This document shows positions 12,886 through 24,200 of a DNA stretch of 64,000 nt, in pieces; position 1 is the stretch's first letter; every line of letters begins with the position of its first letter. Below the pieces are notes generated by a model that searched no databases, was not told where the DNA came from, and saw nothing but the letters and a program-made list of their open reading frames with translations. The stretch is from the NCBI RefSeq assembly GCF_036417845.1, contig NC_089983.1, positions 26,099,297-26,163,296 on the forward strand, given 5' to 3'. The position numbers were made by a program, and so were the translations under genes. The stretch is from Apteryx mantelli. Taxonomy: Eukaryota; Chordata; Aves; Apterygiformes; Apterygidae.

Positions 12886-14609
12886 GCAGGTTGCTGCGGC
12901 TTTTCCACCGCGGAGCGCCAAGATGCTTCGTCCTCGTTTGACAAGCGGGGTAAGCGAAGCACTGCGCCGGCGGCACTGCATGTTAAAAAAAAAAAAAAAT
13001 CTCTTTCAGAAAAATGCTTTGCTGTTTACTTCAAAAATATGCATCTATTAACAAGTCCTAAGATAACTAATTGAAGGTTAAGGAAACATATGTTTTCCAT
13101 TTATTTTTCTGGCTTGTTATTTTTTTCCCTTGGCAAGAGTTGCTTCACTGGGACTTGTTCAAACACCGACACTGATAAATTTTGATGTAGCTTTAGGGGT
13201 TGCCATTTTGAGTGCTGCCAGTTCTGCGTTAGGCCTCCGCTTCCCTGGGCCCTGTGCGCCCTCAGCTTCCCCTGCCTCTAGGCTGTCTAGGTACCTTCTT
13301 GTAGCAGCAGTGTGGGAAACAAATGAAAAAGGAAATGTAATTTTGAAAAATAACTTGCCCAAAGAGATTTAGGGTCTGAAATTTCTGGTGATGCTGCCTG
13401 GATTTCATGCAAGTGGTGGCCAGCTTCTTGGGTTAATTGCTGTTACACTGCTGTCCTCTATCTGCTTTTCTAGCCTAGTGACGAGAATGGTAAAAATTGT
13501 GGCTAATTTGCAAGAATAGGAACTGCAGTAATCACTTCTCCCCACTTAATTTTATCGCTGTAACTCTCTAGACTTACTTCCTCTCTAGACTTAGTATAGA
13601 AACTTTATGTGAAAATGCATATGATTTATTCTTGCCTGAAACTGAGGATGAGGTACTAGACCTTTATGAATGGTAACTCTCCCTGCCCTGATTCCACTTC
13701 CAACCTCCTGAATACATTCATGTGTCATCCTTGGGATGTTTCTAGATTGCATTAAAGTGGCAAATGAGGTCATGTTGTGGGATTTAATTTATGAACAATC
13801 CACATAGTCTGGCCAGTGTCACCAGAATTATCCTGACAGTGATTATCACCTAAAAGGTTGAAAGTGAAGGGCCAGAGAGAAGGTCTGTTTTGATGCATCT
13901 CTTGTATTGTCTTTGGCTTTTATTAAAAAAATAAAATAAAAAAGGATGAAAGGGATTTTCCTGCTTGAGAAGCAGGCAACTTCTCTACTTCAAAGAGAGG
14001 AACTTGATGTTACTTAACTCGCAGCTGCTGGAGAATTCAGTTTGTGTTCTGGTGAATTTTAACATTTTACAAATATTGACAACCTGCAAGAGAAGTAGGC
14101 AAATATTATTGCTTCAATTTAGTTCAAGGGGATGATAAACTGCACTGGTTCCTTGCCCCCTCTCTATTGCTAATCTTCATACCAGGCTTCATCTGATGCT
14201 GTCCAAACTGTCCTTTCTTGTGAGTGCAAGCTGCCAGTTTGGCTGCAAGCAGCCGCTCTTGATATAGTCAATAGCAGACAAGGCAGCGTTATTCCTAAAA
14301 GCTACATATTTATTGGTCTGCAGTTCCCAACAACATATGCAGCTGTGAGTGGGTTTTCAAGGAGTCAGATCTCAGTCTGAAATCCCTGAAGGGAGAACCA
14401 AAACCAATATACGCTATGCAGCCAAAGCCAGATGCTTTCCTTTGGGCCTGTGTTTAAATTCCTTGCTTTGGTGTCATTTCACTAGTTAATTTGTTACATC
14501 TACAGAGAGAACAGTTGAGTTTCTGTGTAGAATATATAAGGCTTTAGTTTTTCATCATTTGATTAAGAACCGTGAACTGAAGAGGTTTTTGCTCATGTTT
14601 GAGCTAGTG

Positions 14610-14641
14610 AATTCAAACTAGTTATGAAGCTAGTTTGAATT
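14610..14641. repeat. Perfect inverted repeat, 12-bp arms, 8-nt loop
   Basis: Arms AATTCAAACTAG (14610-14621) and CTAGTTTGAATT (14630-14641) are exact reverse complements around the spacer TTATGAAG. The structure could form a stem-loop or cruciform, and may be the remnant of a small inverted-repeat element. It lies in the probable first intron of GPR155. Confidence 0.75.
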
Positions 14642-15252
14642 AAACCCTAGGTGTGATGATGCGGTATGTTAGATCCACGATTAGTCATCACACGATCTCA
14701 TGACAGTTATATCAACACATGTATCCTAGAGAGCAAAAAGAGCTGAGAGAAGTATTTGCTGTGTGAGGCACCAACCTGTGAACAGCCTGCATTGCTGGAA
14801 AATACCTGCCTCTCTACAATAGATATTCTGCAAGTTAGATGTGAATGTTTTGGGATGCGCCCCTCTCTGGGCTAAAGAGATGGTTAGTATTCAGAGCCCT
14901 CCAAGGAGCGCCAGTAGCAGCTTTACCGTGGTGCATCTTCTCTCTGGAACTCATGCGGTTCACCAAAAACTGTGCTTGGCAGGTTGCACAGGCAGACTGC
15001 CTTGGAATGAAGTTTGGGGTGGTGATAGCCTGCAGTAACACCCTGGCGCCCTGGCAGAGGAGGTAGAATTTAGCACTTGCTGCTGACTGGTACAACTACA
15101 GCGTCAAAGTCTTCTGCAAATTTATTTGAGTGAGTCCTGAATTATAAAATGGGGACAAGGGCACTTCCATTTTTCCTAGGGTTTTTATGAGGACAAATAA
15201 TGATTTCAATACAGAAGGGAGGAAGTGAGGTGCTTAGTCAATTTAGGCAAGA

Positions 15253-15284
15253 TTTTGGCTTAAAAGTATTTTGGCTTAAAAGTA
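15253..15284. repeat. 16-nt perfect tandem duplication
   Basis: The unit TTTTGGCTTAAAAGTA occurs twice head-to-tail with no mismatch. This is a small recent-looking duplication in intronic DNA with no evident function. Confidence 0.85.
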
Positions 15285-18200
15285 TTCATGGGTGAGGTAG
15301 AGTCACCTATGAAGGTTCTTCTCTGTGTAAGCAAAAAAACACAGGTAGCTCAAAACACTTTTCAGGAGAGAAGGAGCGGAAAAAGAAGCAGTAGTTGCAA
15401 AAGTCTTTCAAACTGTTTAACTGTACACATAGTGTGGCTCTTGTGAGTAAAAATGTCAGAAAATAAATTTCATCATTAGTATTGACACAGTGGTAAGAGA
15501 TGTGGCCTTGGATAGGAAGGCATAGGGGATGAGAAGGAATGGCAGAATTTAGAGATAGGTACAGCCAGGATAATGCACTTCCACCACAGATCAGGTGTTG
15601 CATTTGGTTAAAAAAACCCTCAAATTTAGCTTATTGCTGAAAAATGCCTCAACAGAGAAAGGAGCAGGTTGAATCTTGTTCCTGAGAGCCTTGCCTTTGA
15701 GTGCTGCAGGTTCCAAAGCTTGAAGAATTTGAGGTGGGTTTGCACCAAAAAAATGCACATTAAAAACTTTTCACCTTGCTGCTGGTGTAGAATGGGGCTG
15801 CTTCTTTCAAGAATTCAGTGTTGGGAACCTTTCTATCCTTTGCTGTGATAAAACAAACTTTGATCCTTTTATGGACATTTTGTAAACCCCAACTACTTTA
15901 AGTTTTGCTAGTAGAAGAAATGGTTCATTGCCTGCTCTATTTATTTCAAGGTTTTTTCCATTGTTATGTAGTAGGTAATGCTTTGAGCTCTGGTCTAAAT
16001 ACATCTAGGTGAATTTATTTTCTACAACATTTTAAAAAAGCAACAATTAAAATAAGCCCTACTTGGAATGAAACTCATTTTCTGTAGGAGAAGAGGTAGC
16101 CAAGGCTACTGAACAAATTTGGATGATGCAGCTGCTCAGTCCAGATAAATTACAACAGCTTTGTGGTGTTGCTTACTGAAAACCTCAGGCATAAATACAA
16201 ATCATGAATTAAGGAGTTTATGCTATATGTGAATATGCATGTGTTGGATACCAGAGTGTGAAATAAAGCATACAAGATCTCACCTTTGCTCTGACTTGAT
16301 TTATTTGCTTATTTACCTGGCTGTTCTTTATCCCCTGAGGATAGGATAAAAAGAAGCTAGTAAGACCCTTAAACCAACTTTTAATTTGCACAAGCCTAGC
16401 CACTAAGCTATACAAAGACCTGGGCTGGGAATTGGAAATCTCAGCTTTGCCACTGGCATGTTAGATGACTTATGGCAAATAAGAATGCCTTTGCCTTGGT
16501 TTCCATCTCTATAAAATGGGCAGAAATTGTATTGGCTTCATTTCAAGAGTACTTTGTGATTTACTCATGATAAGTTTAAATATAGAATTAGCTGATGGAC
16601 TGCATAATTTTCAGAGTTCTGTCACCAAGCCCATATCTGTTTCTGACAGGACCTTGCCATTGACCAGTTAATTGATGTCCTCTCTCTTCATCTTAATTTA
16701 CAGACTTTATGTGTCCACATGCATACAGACCCGGCATTCTTATAGTCTGCCCTTTCAAAGTGGATCATTGGAAAGCAGTGAAGATCCAGAGTCACAAGAC
16801 ATGTTTATTGTCCATAAACACTTAATCTGATTTAGTGGACATTTAAATTTGACTGTCATGAGTCTAAAGAATTGTATGTAGGAATATTGGTAAGTGATAG
16901 TGTGCTGAATTAAAATACTCAATTGGCTACTGTGTCATACATGGATCACTGGCTAGCTGGAAGGGTATATCATGTTAAAATTAGTGCTTGATACTGAACA
17001 ACTGAGAGAGGTCAAAGTTGCACAAAGCAATGTGTGAGCTTGAAGAGTGATGATTTGTTCTCTATAAGCCCTATCTTGAAGGTAGAAAAAGCCTTACCAT
17101 AAGCTTTCATGCAAGGGTGGAGAAGTTACAATCCTTGGTCAAAATTAATCTTCCTTGCCTGCCACTCAGTTCTTGTAAGGGCTACTCCTCTTATGTTTGT
17201 TATAAAGAAAAACAGCAATAGTAAGAAACATGCAGACTGGCTCTTGGTATTGTGAGGAGAAGAGGTATAACCACTCCAAAGCAGGTGACAAATTTCTCCT
17301 AAATAGGGCATGTCTTACGTTGGCGCAAGCCTAATTACATAAATGTGGAGGCTTAAAATAAGCTGGACAACTCCTTACATTCACATAACTGCTCTGGAGA
17401 TCTTACTGTTTTGAGATGAGAGGTAACTTTACACTGGAACAAATTACAGGAGCAATGTTCCTGCAGATGCACGTAGGCTGAAGGATTTTTACCTAGACTG
17501 AGTTCGTACCCTCTAGTGCCCCAGGGCTGTTTGTCTGGAGGCTGGTTTTTTGCCTCCTTGGGTCACACTTGCATGGTCCGTGTACTCAGCAACCGAGCCT
17601 CATGCTCAAGTACTGACTGTATCTTTCTGTGGCTGTGAAAAGGCAAAAGAATTTCTGATTTCTGTGCGAACGGTTTAGATAATTTGAAGGCATTGCTGCA
17701 GCCTCATGTGAATGGGTAACATGTTAAAAAAGAGCTTGGAATTTGGTATGGAAGCAAACGAGTTAATAAACTGGGTGCTGTGACCAGCTCTGTACACGTG
17801 CTAGTACACAGTTTTTAGCAGTAGGCAACAGTGTTGGACAGGGTAAATAGCTTCAGTAATACTTTTAGGCCTAGTCTGTGCTATGCTTCTGTTGACAGAT
17901 AGTGATATTAATTGTCACATGTATATCAGCTTCCAAACAAGTTTAAGTGGAACTGCCCCTCATAATCATCTAAACTCTCAGCTGATGTCTTGGCATTTTC
18001 TGCATAGACAGGACAGACCCCCAGTTAATTTTGTGTGCAGACCCAGGGAAACCAGGAGAATTGAGATGACTCGGTCTCTTAAACTCTTGATCTATCTGAC
18101 CCATCCTTTTTTACAGAAAATTATTCTCTCGTTGAGGGAACATGGTTCTGCCCATGCACATGAGGTTTTACATAATTATAAGACTGGGAAGGCTCTTCCT

Positions 18201-20508
18201 AGTTCCTCACCCCTCTTCTGAGGTTCTGTAATCCTACCACAGTACCCATAGCTCTCTTAGGGGCCACTGGCTTTACTCTTGATTGAGCACACGATATTGT
18301 CTATTTTTGTTGGAAGAGATATTGCGGAACTTTGGTAAAATGCAGGCAAGATGGTGTGACTTTAAGTTAGTGTATCAGCAGGCCAATTTAGGCAGATTCT
18401 CAAATGTCTTGCAGGTCAGACAGAATAGTCGTCATAGCCGGTGAGAATAGGATGGAGTGTTATCTTCTCTGATAGGCCCTGGTTTTACAACGGTGTATGA
18501 TGCTAAACCATTCAAATAAAAGCAGCTTGCTTCGGTTTATTACATTAGCACATGTTTTAAACTTTATGCTTGGTCTGTTGGTGGATACGAGGCCCACAGC
18601 TAAAAATTTTTTGGAGAGGAGGAGGGCTGCTCCTCAGGTTTTGCTGCTCTAGCTGCCTGCTCTGAGTATTTGTTCCCTTTGGTCATGGTGTAGCATCTAG
18701 GAGCTATGGGCTAGAACCCAGTTGTGCTAGCTGCTGTGCAAACATGACAAAAAGTTCACTTCTTTTTGAAAAAAACTATATGTAGTTTAGCTGACATATA
18801 TGATAGGACAGTATAAGCCACACTTATAGGTAGCATATTGTCAGCCCAGTAAATATTGCTCTTTTTATGCATATCAAAACCATAAAGGATTCTAGTTCGG
18901 GTTTGAAAAAAGGAAGTGGGATACTTTTACTAATTCTTTTGATGAGCTGCTTCTGAACATTATCATCTTTATGGGAAAAAGCACAAAAGCAATTGAGAAA
19001 TTTATTAAGATGTTCTTGGTTGGTCAGTGATGAGAATAAAGCTCTCATTACTAAGTGAGAGATTAAGAGGGCACATAGCTTGCACTGTAATGGAACATGA
19101 GAACAAGTTTGGTGTGGGAAGAATATGGAAGGGTATACAAAGAAAGAACTGATATTGATAGACTAGGAGAATTATCCTTGTAGTAGCATTATAGATTAAT
19201 ATGAGTTCAATAAGATTACGTTTTTCCAAAAATTAGAAGGTTTTTTTTGACCTTTGTCACTCATTTCTCTAGTAAAATAGATGCATGGTCCATAGTAACT
19301 GAGGGAGTACTTTTTTGATGTAGTATGAGAGCTCTGTTTCAGGCTCATTGAACTTGAATTGACAGCAAGATAGTCACAGAAGAGATCTTGGAGACAGGCT
19401 GAAATGGTGGTTTTAACAGAAGAAATAGGTCTGGATTAGAGAGAAAAAAGAGAGAAATCTGAGAGTCATCTGTTTATAACTGAATTAAGGTTTGTGAAAG
19501 TACGCAGTCAGAGGATGTAGGGAGGGGAAAAAAGAGGAACAAGGAAAGACCCCTATCAGCACCCACAGATATTTAAAGGGTTCCTCCCATGTAAACATTA
19601 AAGGAACAAGTAGAGATGGGAAAGGAATTAGGAGGAGCTGTAATTACAAAAGATATGGGAAGGGCCAGATTTCAAGAGGATGATTATGATAAAGGTGTAT
19701 GATGGTCAGAAAAGATGAAGATGGAACACCAATTCTGAGAGTTTAAGAAGATTTTGTCCTCTAAGGATTTTGGTAAGAGCTGTTTCAGGGACAGAAACTC
19801 GATTAAATAGGATCTAGAGATGGACCTGAAGGAGAAGAGCTCCTGACCAGTTGTAAATTGTGTATGTGGGAGCAGAGATGAAAGGGCAGTAGTTAAAGAG
19901 AGGTCAAGAGTGTTTTTTTTAATATTGGGAGTTTAAAATGTAATTTTTACACTTTAAGGAGAGAGAAGGAGAAAGAAGGAAGTTGAACATAGTTTAGGGA
20001 GAAGCTGGGATCTTATCCTAATAAGCTCATGGGGCAAACAAAGGGGGCTGGAGAAGAGAAACACACAGTTTGATAGCTGAAGGAATGGAGAAGGTGGGAA
20101 TTGTAGTTGGGAACTGATAGTGAATTGAGGAGACAAAGTTACTAGTTGCTAACAAGTATACAGGGAGTTTTAAGGAGCCTTGTGCTTTCCTGATAAAGCT
20201 AAGTAGGCTTTTAATGATAGTCCAGCAAAGCAAGGGCTACACTGTGACAATTTAGCAATTATTGTTTTCTGACTGGAAAGGTTAAAGGGCTATAAGTTAT
20301 TCTAAATAATGTTTAGATCCTAAAATAAGAATAAAAAATACTTAAGTCATAATCTCCTTTCCTTCCAACAGATTTTCAACCTTTTGAATTCCCAAATTTC
20401 ACTTAGTTTTAATATTTCAGTTTTATCCTCATATATAGTTGAAATCTAGGGTTTTAGCCTCTGTCATCCAGCACTTCCAGGTGAATTGTGTAGATTTGTG
20501 AAAAAAGG

Positions 20509-20510
<2 letters not shown>

Positions 20511-20549
<39 letters not shown>
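20511..20549. repeat. (AC)n-(AT)n microsatellite
   Basis: About fourteen AC units run into a short alternating AT tract. It ends about 180 bp upstream of the acceptor of the first GPR155 coding exon. Confidence 0.9.
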
Positions 20550-20551
<2 letters not shown>

Positions 20552-20728
20552 ATGGTTTTTCATCTTTTTACTTTCTCAGTGTTTTTTCTTTGTAGCTACT
20601 TATTACTTGTCTCATTGTTTATTTGTAATGCACTGGTAAGTGTTTACACTTCTGTCAGCAAGCCAGATACCGTAAATACGTGCAAACACTGATACAGAAG
20701 TTAATAAATACTTTTGTTTATTTTACAG

Positions 20729-20782
20729 ATGAGACCATTGCATGCTGTCTTTTTGGAAGAGGTGGTCACAGGAAATGGATAG
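20729..20782 (+). promoter_or_regulatory. Upstream ORF overlapping the GPR155 start codon
   Basis: The exon opens directly with ATG after the acceptor. This reading frame gives 17 codons and stops with TAG at 20780-20782, overlapping the main start at 20775 by eight bases in another frame. A second upstream ATG at 20742 is in frame with GPR155 and would add 11 residues (MLSFWKRWSQE), but its Kozak context is weak (T at -3). Ribosomes using the first ATG would pass over the main start, so it may lower GPR155 translation. Confidence 0.5.
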
Positions 20783-21234
20783 TTATTCAGACTTCAGTGC
20801 AAAGAACCTCTCTTCTTCAGCTAATATGTCCATTTCTTTGCCTGGGCAAACTGGACTCAATACCACCGGTAGTCCTCCATCTATGTCAATAAGCAGGCTT
20901 TTCCCAGCCCTGTTAGAATGCTTCGGAATAATTCTCTGCGGGTACATAGCTGGAAGAGCCAACATTATCACATCAACTCAGGCCAAAGGACTGGGAAATT
21001 TTGTCTCCCGTTTTGCACTGCCAGCTCTGCTGTTCAAGAACATGGTGGTACTTAACTTTTCTGATGTGAATTGGTCCTTTCTGTACAGTATATTAGTTGC
21101 CAAAGCTTCTGTATTTTTCTTAGTCTGCATTTTAACATTGTTGGTGGCCAGTCCTGAGAATCGATTTAGCAAAGCAGGTTTGTTTCCTATTTTTGCTACA
21201 CAAAGCAATGACTTTGCACTGGGATATCCAATAG
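20775..21234 (+). CDS. GPR155: GPR155 coding exon 1 (residues 1-153)
   Basis: The exon itself begins at 20729 after TTTTACAG and ends at donor GTAAGT in phase 1. It encodes the lumenal N-terminus with three N-glycosylation sequons (Asn11, Asn17, Asn29) and the first helices of the transporter fold. The motif RLFPALLECFG (41-51) carries Pro44 and Glu48. The segment ending FALGYPI continues into coding exon 2 through a split Val codon. Confidence 0.96.
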
Positions 21235-24200
21235 GTAAGTAGCAACTTATGCTTTTTTTTTTTAATTATTTTTCATTCCTCTAGATGGTTTTGCTTTTAT
21301 GTTTCCATGGTTTGAAATGAACTTCTCAACTGAAGTTGTGAACTACCTAAACCATTTCTCAAGTCACATTTCTTAAGGAAGTTCTTAAAATAAATAAATA
21401 AATAAATAATCCTCAGATTGTGTACTCTTTAGTAAGAGAAGAAAACTGTCAACTGTCATGAATGAGACAAAATTTAAAACAATCTGACTGCAGCTGTCTA
21501 TGACTGAGTGATCTAGTCATGTTAAGTTAAATCGGATTAAAAAAAAAAATGTAAAATATCCTTTTAAAATTGATATAAGCAACTTACACTTACTGTATGT
21601 TAAGAATGTCCTTATGAGAAATTACCAGACTTGCCCTCAAGACCAAAATTCCTTCCTTTGCAAACTGTGAGCCTGTAAGTGTGGCTTCTGAAATAGCTGT
21701 AGTGTCTTTTACTAATTTGGCATTAACTGTTGGTCTGGCTCAAAGAAATCATTTAGCATAACATTGGTGTCTACCTGTTGTGACATTTATGTGTTGAAAC
21801 TTTTAATCTGTTCAGAAGAAACATCCAGTTTCTGTACTACTTAACATATCTTAGTTTATGTCACAAATCAAGTTTTATCCACTGATCTTTGTTCTGTTGT
21901 AACCAGTAGACATGCTTTAGGATATGTCGTGGGAAGAAATCAGTCCTTTAAAAGCAAGGTTATTGTATGATATGTGGTAATCTGCGTTTGTTCATCTCAA
22001 ATTGAAATTTCATATGGCTGTGATGATGCCTTTCTCATTATGTGTAGAAAACCATCAGTCCAGTGGAGTTAAAAAAAAAAAAAAAAAAAAGCATTCAGAG
22101 TATAACTTGTATAGCTGTGTACTTGTTTTTTTGTAAGTCTATATTTTGAATTTCAAGCAATATAAATTATTAAACTTAATTTTATCTCAATCTATAAGGC
22201 TATTATTTTCTTTCTTTTTGTTAAGCAATTTTTTTTTCCTTTTTAGAGTTTTTGTTAATGGTTTGTTAATACACTTTTAGCCGTATGTACCATGATACTT
22301 AGGAAGCGATCTGCAGTTGTGGTAGGTTTCTTCTGCCTACTACTGTCTGAAGTGCAGTAGTTGATACCTCCTTTGGGAGATTGTTCTGTGCCCGCGTAGC
22401 TTTCAGGGCTGCCTCTCCCTCGCTGACCTCTGTGGCTGGTGTGGAAAAGCACACTGCAAGTACCAGCAGTTCCAAAATACACCTCGAGTGGGTGGCATTT
22501 GGAGAAGATGCCAGGACTCTGCTGTATTTGTTCACTGCTCCCTGAAGAGAAAGTACTCTATGCCTCTCAGACCCTCTTGAGATCACTCTTATCATCCAGA
22601 CAAGGTTAAGAACAAAGAAAGGAAACAAGTTTGTTCTAGCAAAGTGAAAAATAAGATATTTAATTACAGAATTGAAAATACAGTTATGAAACAGAAGCTT
22701 AGACATGCAATTCTAGATTATACTTAGCAACAAGCAGTTCCATATTTTAGATAAACTTGAGGAGTTGGCAGCCTTGTTCTTCCTACTCCAGGCAGCATGC
22801 TCAGGAAAATCCTGAATCTTTCTTATTCTCTTAAAGTTTGCTAAATATGTATAAAATATAGACATGCAGTTGCTGCCTTTCTCTTCCTTAGACCAAAATA
22901 CCATGTGTCCCTCAGTTGCTTCTCCTGAGACCTATTCGTCTGATTTTTCCCCAGGAGGAATAGTGCAAATAGGGCTGTGAGGATTACTTCTTTGTTTCTT
23001 GGCCTTGGATTACAATACCAGTTAGGGTTTCTCTCTCTTTTCCTTTGACCTTCTCTCCACATCCACTTCCACTGTATCTTTCTAGTTAAAAACATCTTTC
23101 TACTTTGAATGACTTTCATGTCAGTTTACTTTTTTTTTCAAATATTTTGCTACTTTTAAGATATGATTCATATTTCCTCTATGTACATGTTACCAAATTC
23201 AAAAATTTTAGTTCATTAAGAGCTTTAGTGGAATGCTTAACACTACAATAATAGAGATTATAAGCACCTTAGAGTTCTTTATTTCTTAGAGCTGTTATTT
23301 CCTTCCTTGTCCTTTCCTTTCTCCTCTTCTCCCACCCCCAAACTTTTGCTAGTGTTGGGCTTTTGCTGTCACATGTGCAGCCTTTTTACTGTTAGTGGCT
23401 GTCTGATGTGTTTGGAAGACGAGGCTACACAAAGAATGCCTCAAATTGTTTTGTTTTGTTTTGTTTGTGGGTTTTTCTTTTTCTTTTTTTTTACGCTTAT
23501 GGTGATAGGTCATGTTTTGTTTACATTTAGAGGAAAGCCTGATGTTTTAATGGAAATATGCAGCAGCAGTGAAAACAAATGTTTGTGATTTAAAATTCCT
23601 CAAGGAAAAGGTCAGAGAGTTTCTCCTGTAAATAAGCATACAGTTTAAAAGAACAGTCAGGGAGTTCTCCTGCAATAGGATAACTTTCCTTGAAAATGTC
23701 AGAATGGAAATTCAGAGCAAATGATGTTTTGGCAATATATATAAATAAGTAGATCTGTGAGCAGAGCTGCTTTTATTTTTTCTTCACATGCACTACTCTT
23801 CTATATTCAGCCACAAAAAATGAAGTTGCATAAGTACTGTTGTTACTTACAGTCACATAAAGTACAACTCAAACTTCTGCAAGCATGTCAATGATTTTTT
23901 TTTTTAATGCACTATGGCAGATATTCTTTACTGTACATGTTGAAAGTAAGTCGTTGTTAGATGGGATGTGAAGCTTTTATTATTCATCTGGAAGAGGTTA
24001 ACCAAGGACTCCTAGAGGTGATGCAGTTCATTGGGTTGGAATTTGTTGCAAATGTAGGATTCTTTATTTCAGTATAGCCACATAGCTTAGTTGAATTCCT
24101 TTCACTTCTCCTGTAACCATTGCTAATAACTTAAGTACTCTGAATAATGTTAATTATGTGGAATACAAAAGCTCTGAATAGAAGTGAGGTGCTTAATCTA

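Larger units (their letters stand above)
12067..12990 (+). promoter_or_regulatory. GPR155: CpG island: probable GPR155 promoter and noncoding first exon
   Basis: About 900 bp of extremely GC- and CpG-dense sequence sits abruptly in AT-rich DNA, 7.8 kb upstream of the first GPR155 coding exon, which opens with a splice acceptor and therefore needs an upstream noncoding exon. Two plausible plus-strand splice donors are present: CAG|GTAATG ending an exon at 12667, and GGG|GTAAGC ending one at 12949. Sequence alone does not decide between them or fix the transcription start. Several long open frames cross the island on both strands, but they are proline/arginine/alanine-rich and typical of unconstrained GC-rich DNA, so none is called as a protein. 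Confidence 0.75.
12950..20728 (+). other. GPR155: Probable GPR155 intron 1 (5' UTR intron)
   Basis: If the first exon lies in the CpG island, this 7.8-kb stretch is its intron, ending in the acceptor TTTTACAG at 20721-20728. No coding exon was recognised inside. It contains a 12-bp-arm hairpin at 14610-14641, a 16-nt tandem duplication at 15253-15284, a strongly purine-rich block at about 19380-20130, and an AC/TA microsatellite at 20511-20549. Confidence 0.6.

Noticed and set aside
11952-13074. Long open frames on both strands through the GPR155 CpG island (up to about 336 codons)
   Set aside because: They are Pro/Arg/Ala/Gly-rich, overlap each other in several frames and contain no domain. 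Stop codons are rare in GC-rich DNA, so openness is not evidence of coding.
20742-20774. Using the upstream in-frame ATG at 20742 as the GPR155 start
   Set aside because: Its Kozak context is weak, and the 20775 start has a strong context and reproduces the human N-terminal length and numbering. The upstream start is kept only as a possible alternative.
22071-22090. 20-base A tract as a retroposed poly(A) tail
   Set aside because: No flanking target-site duplication or recognisable retrocopy precedes it. It is treated as a simple repeat.
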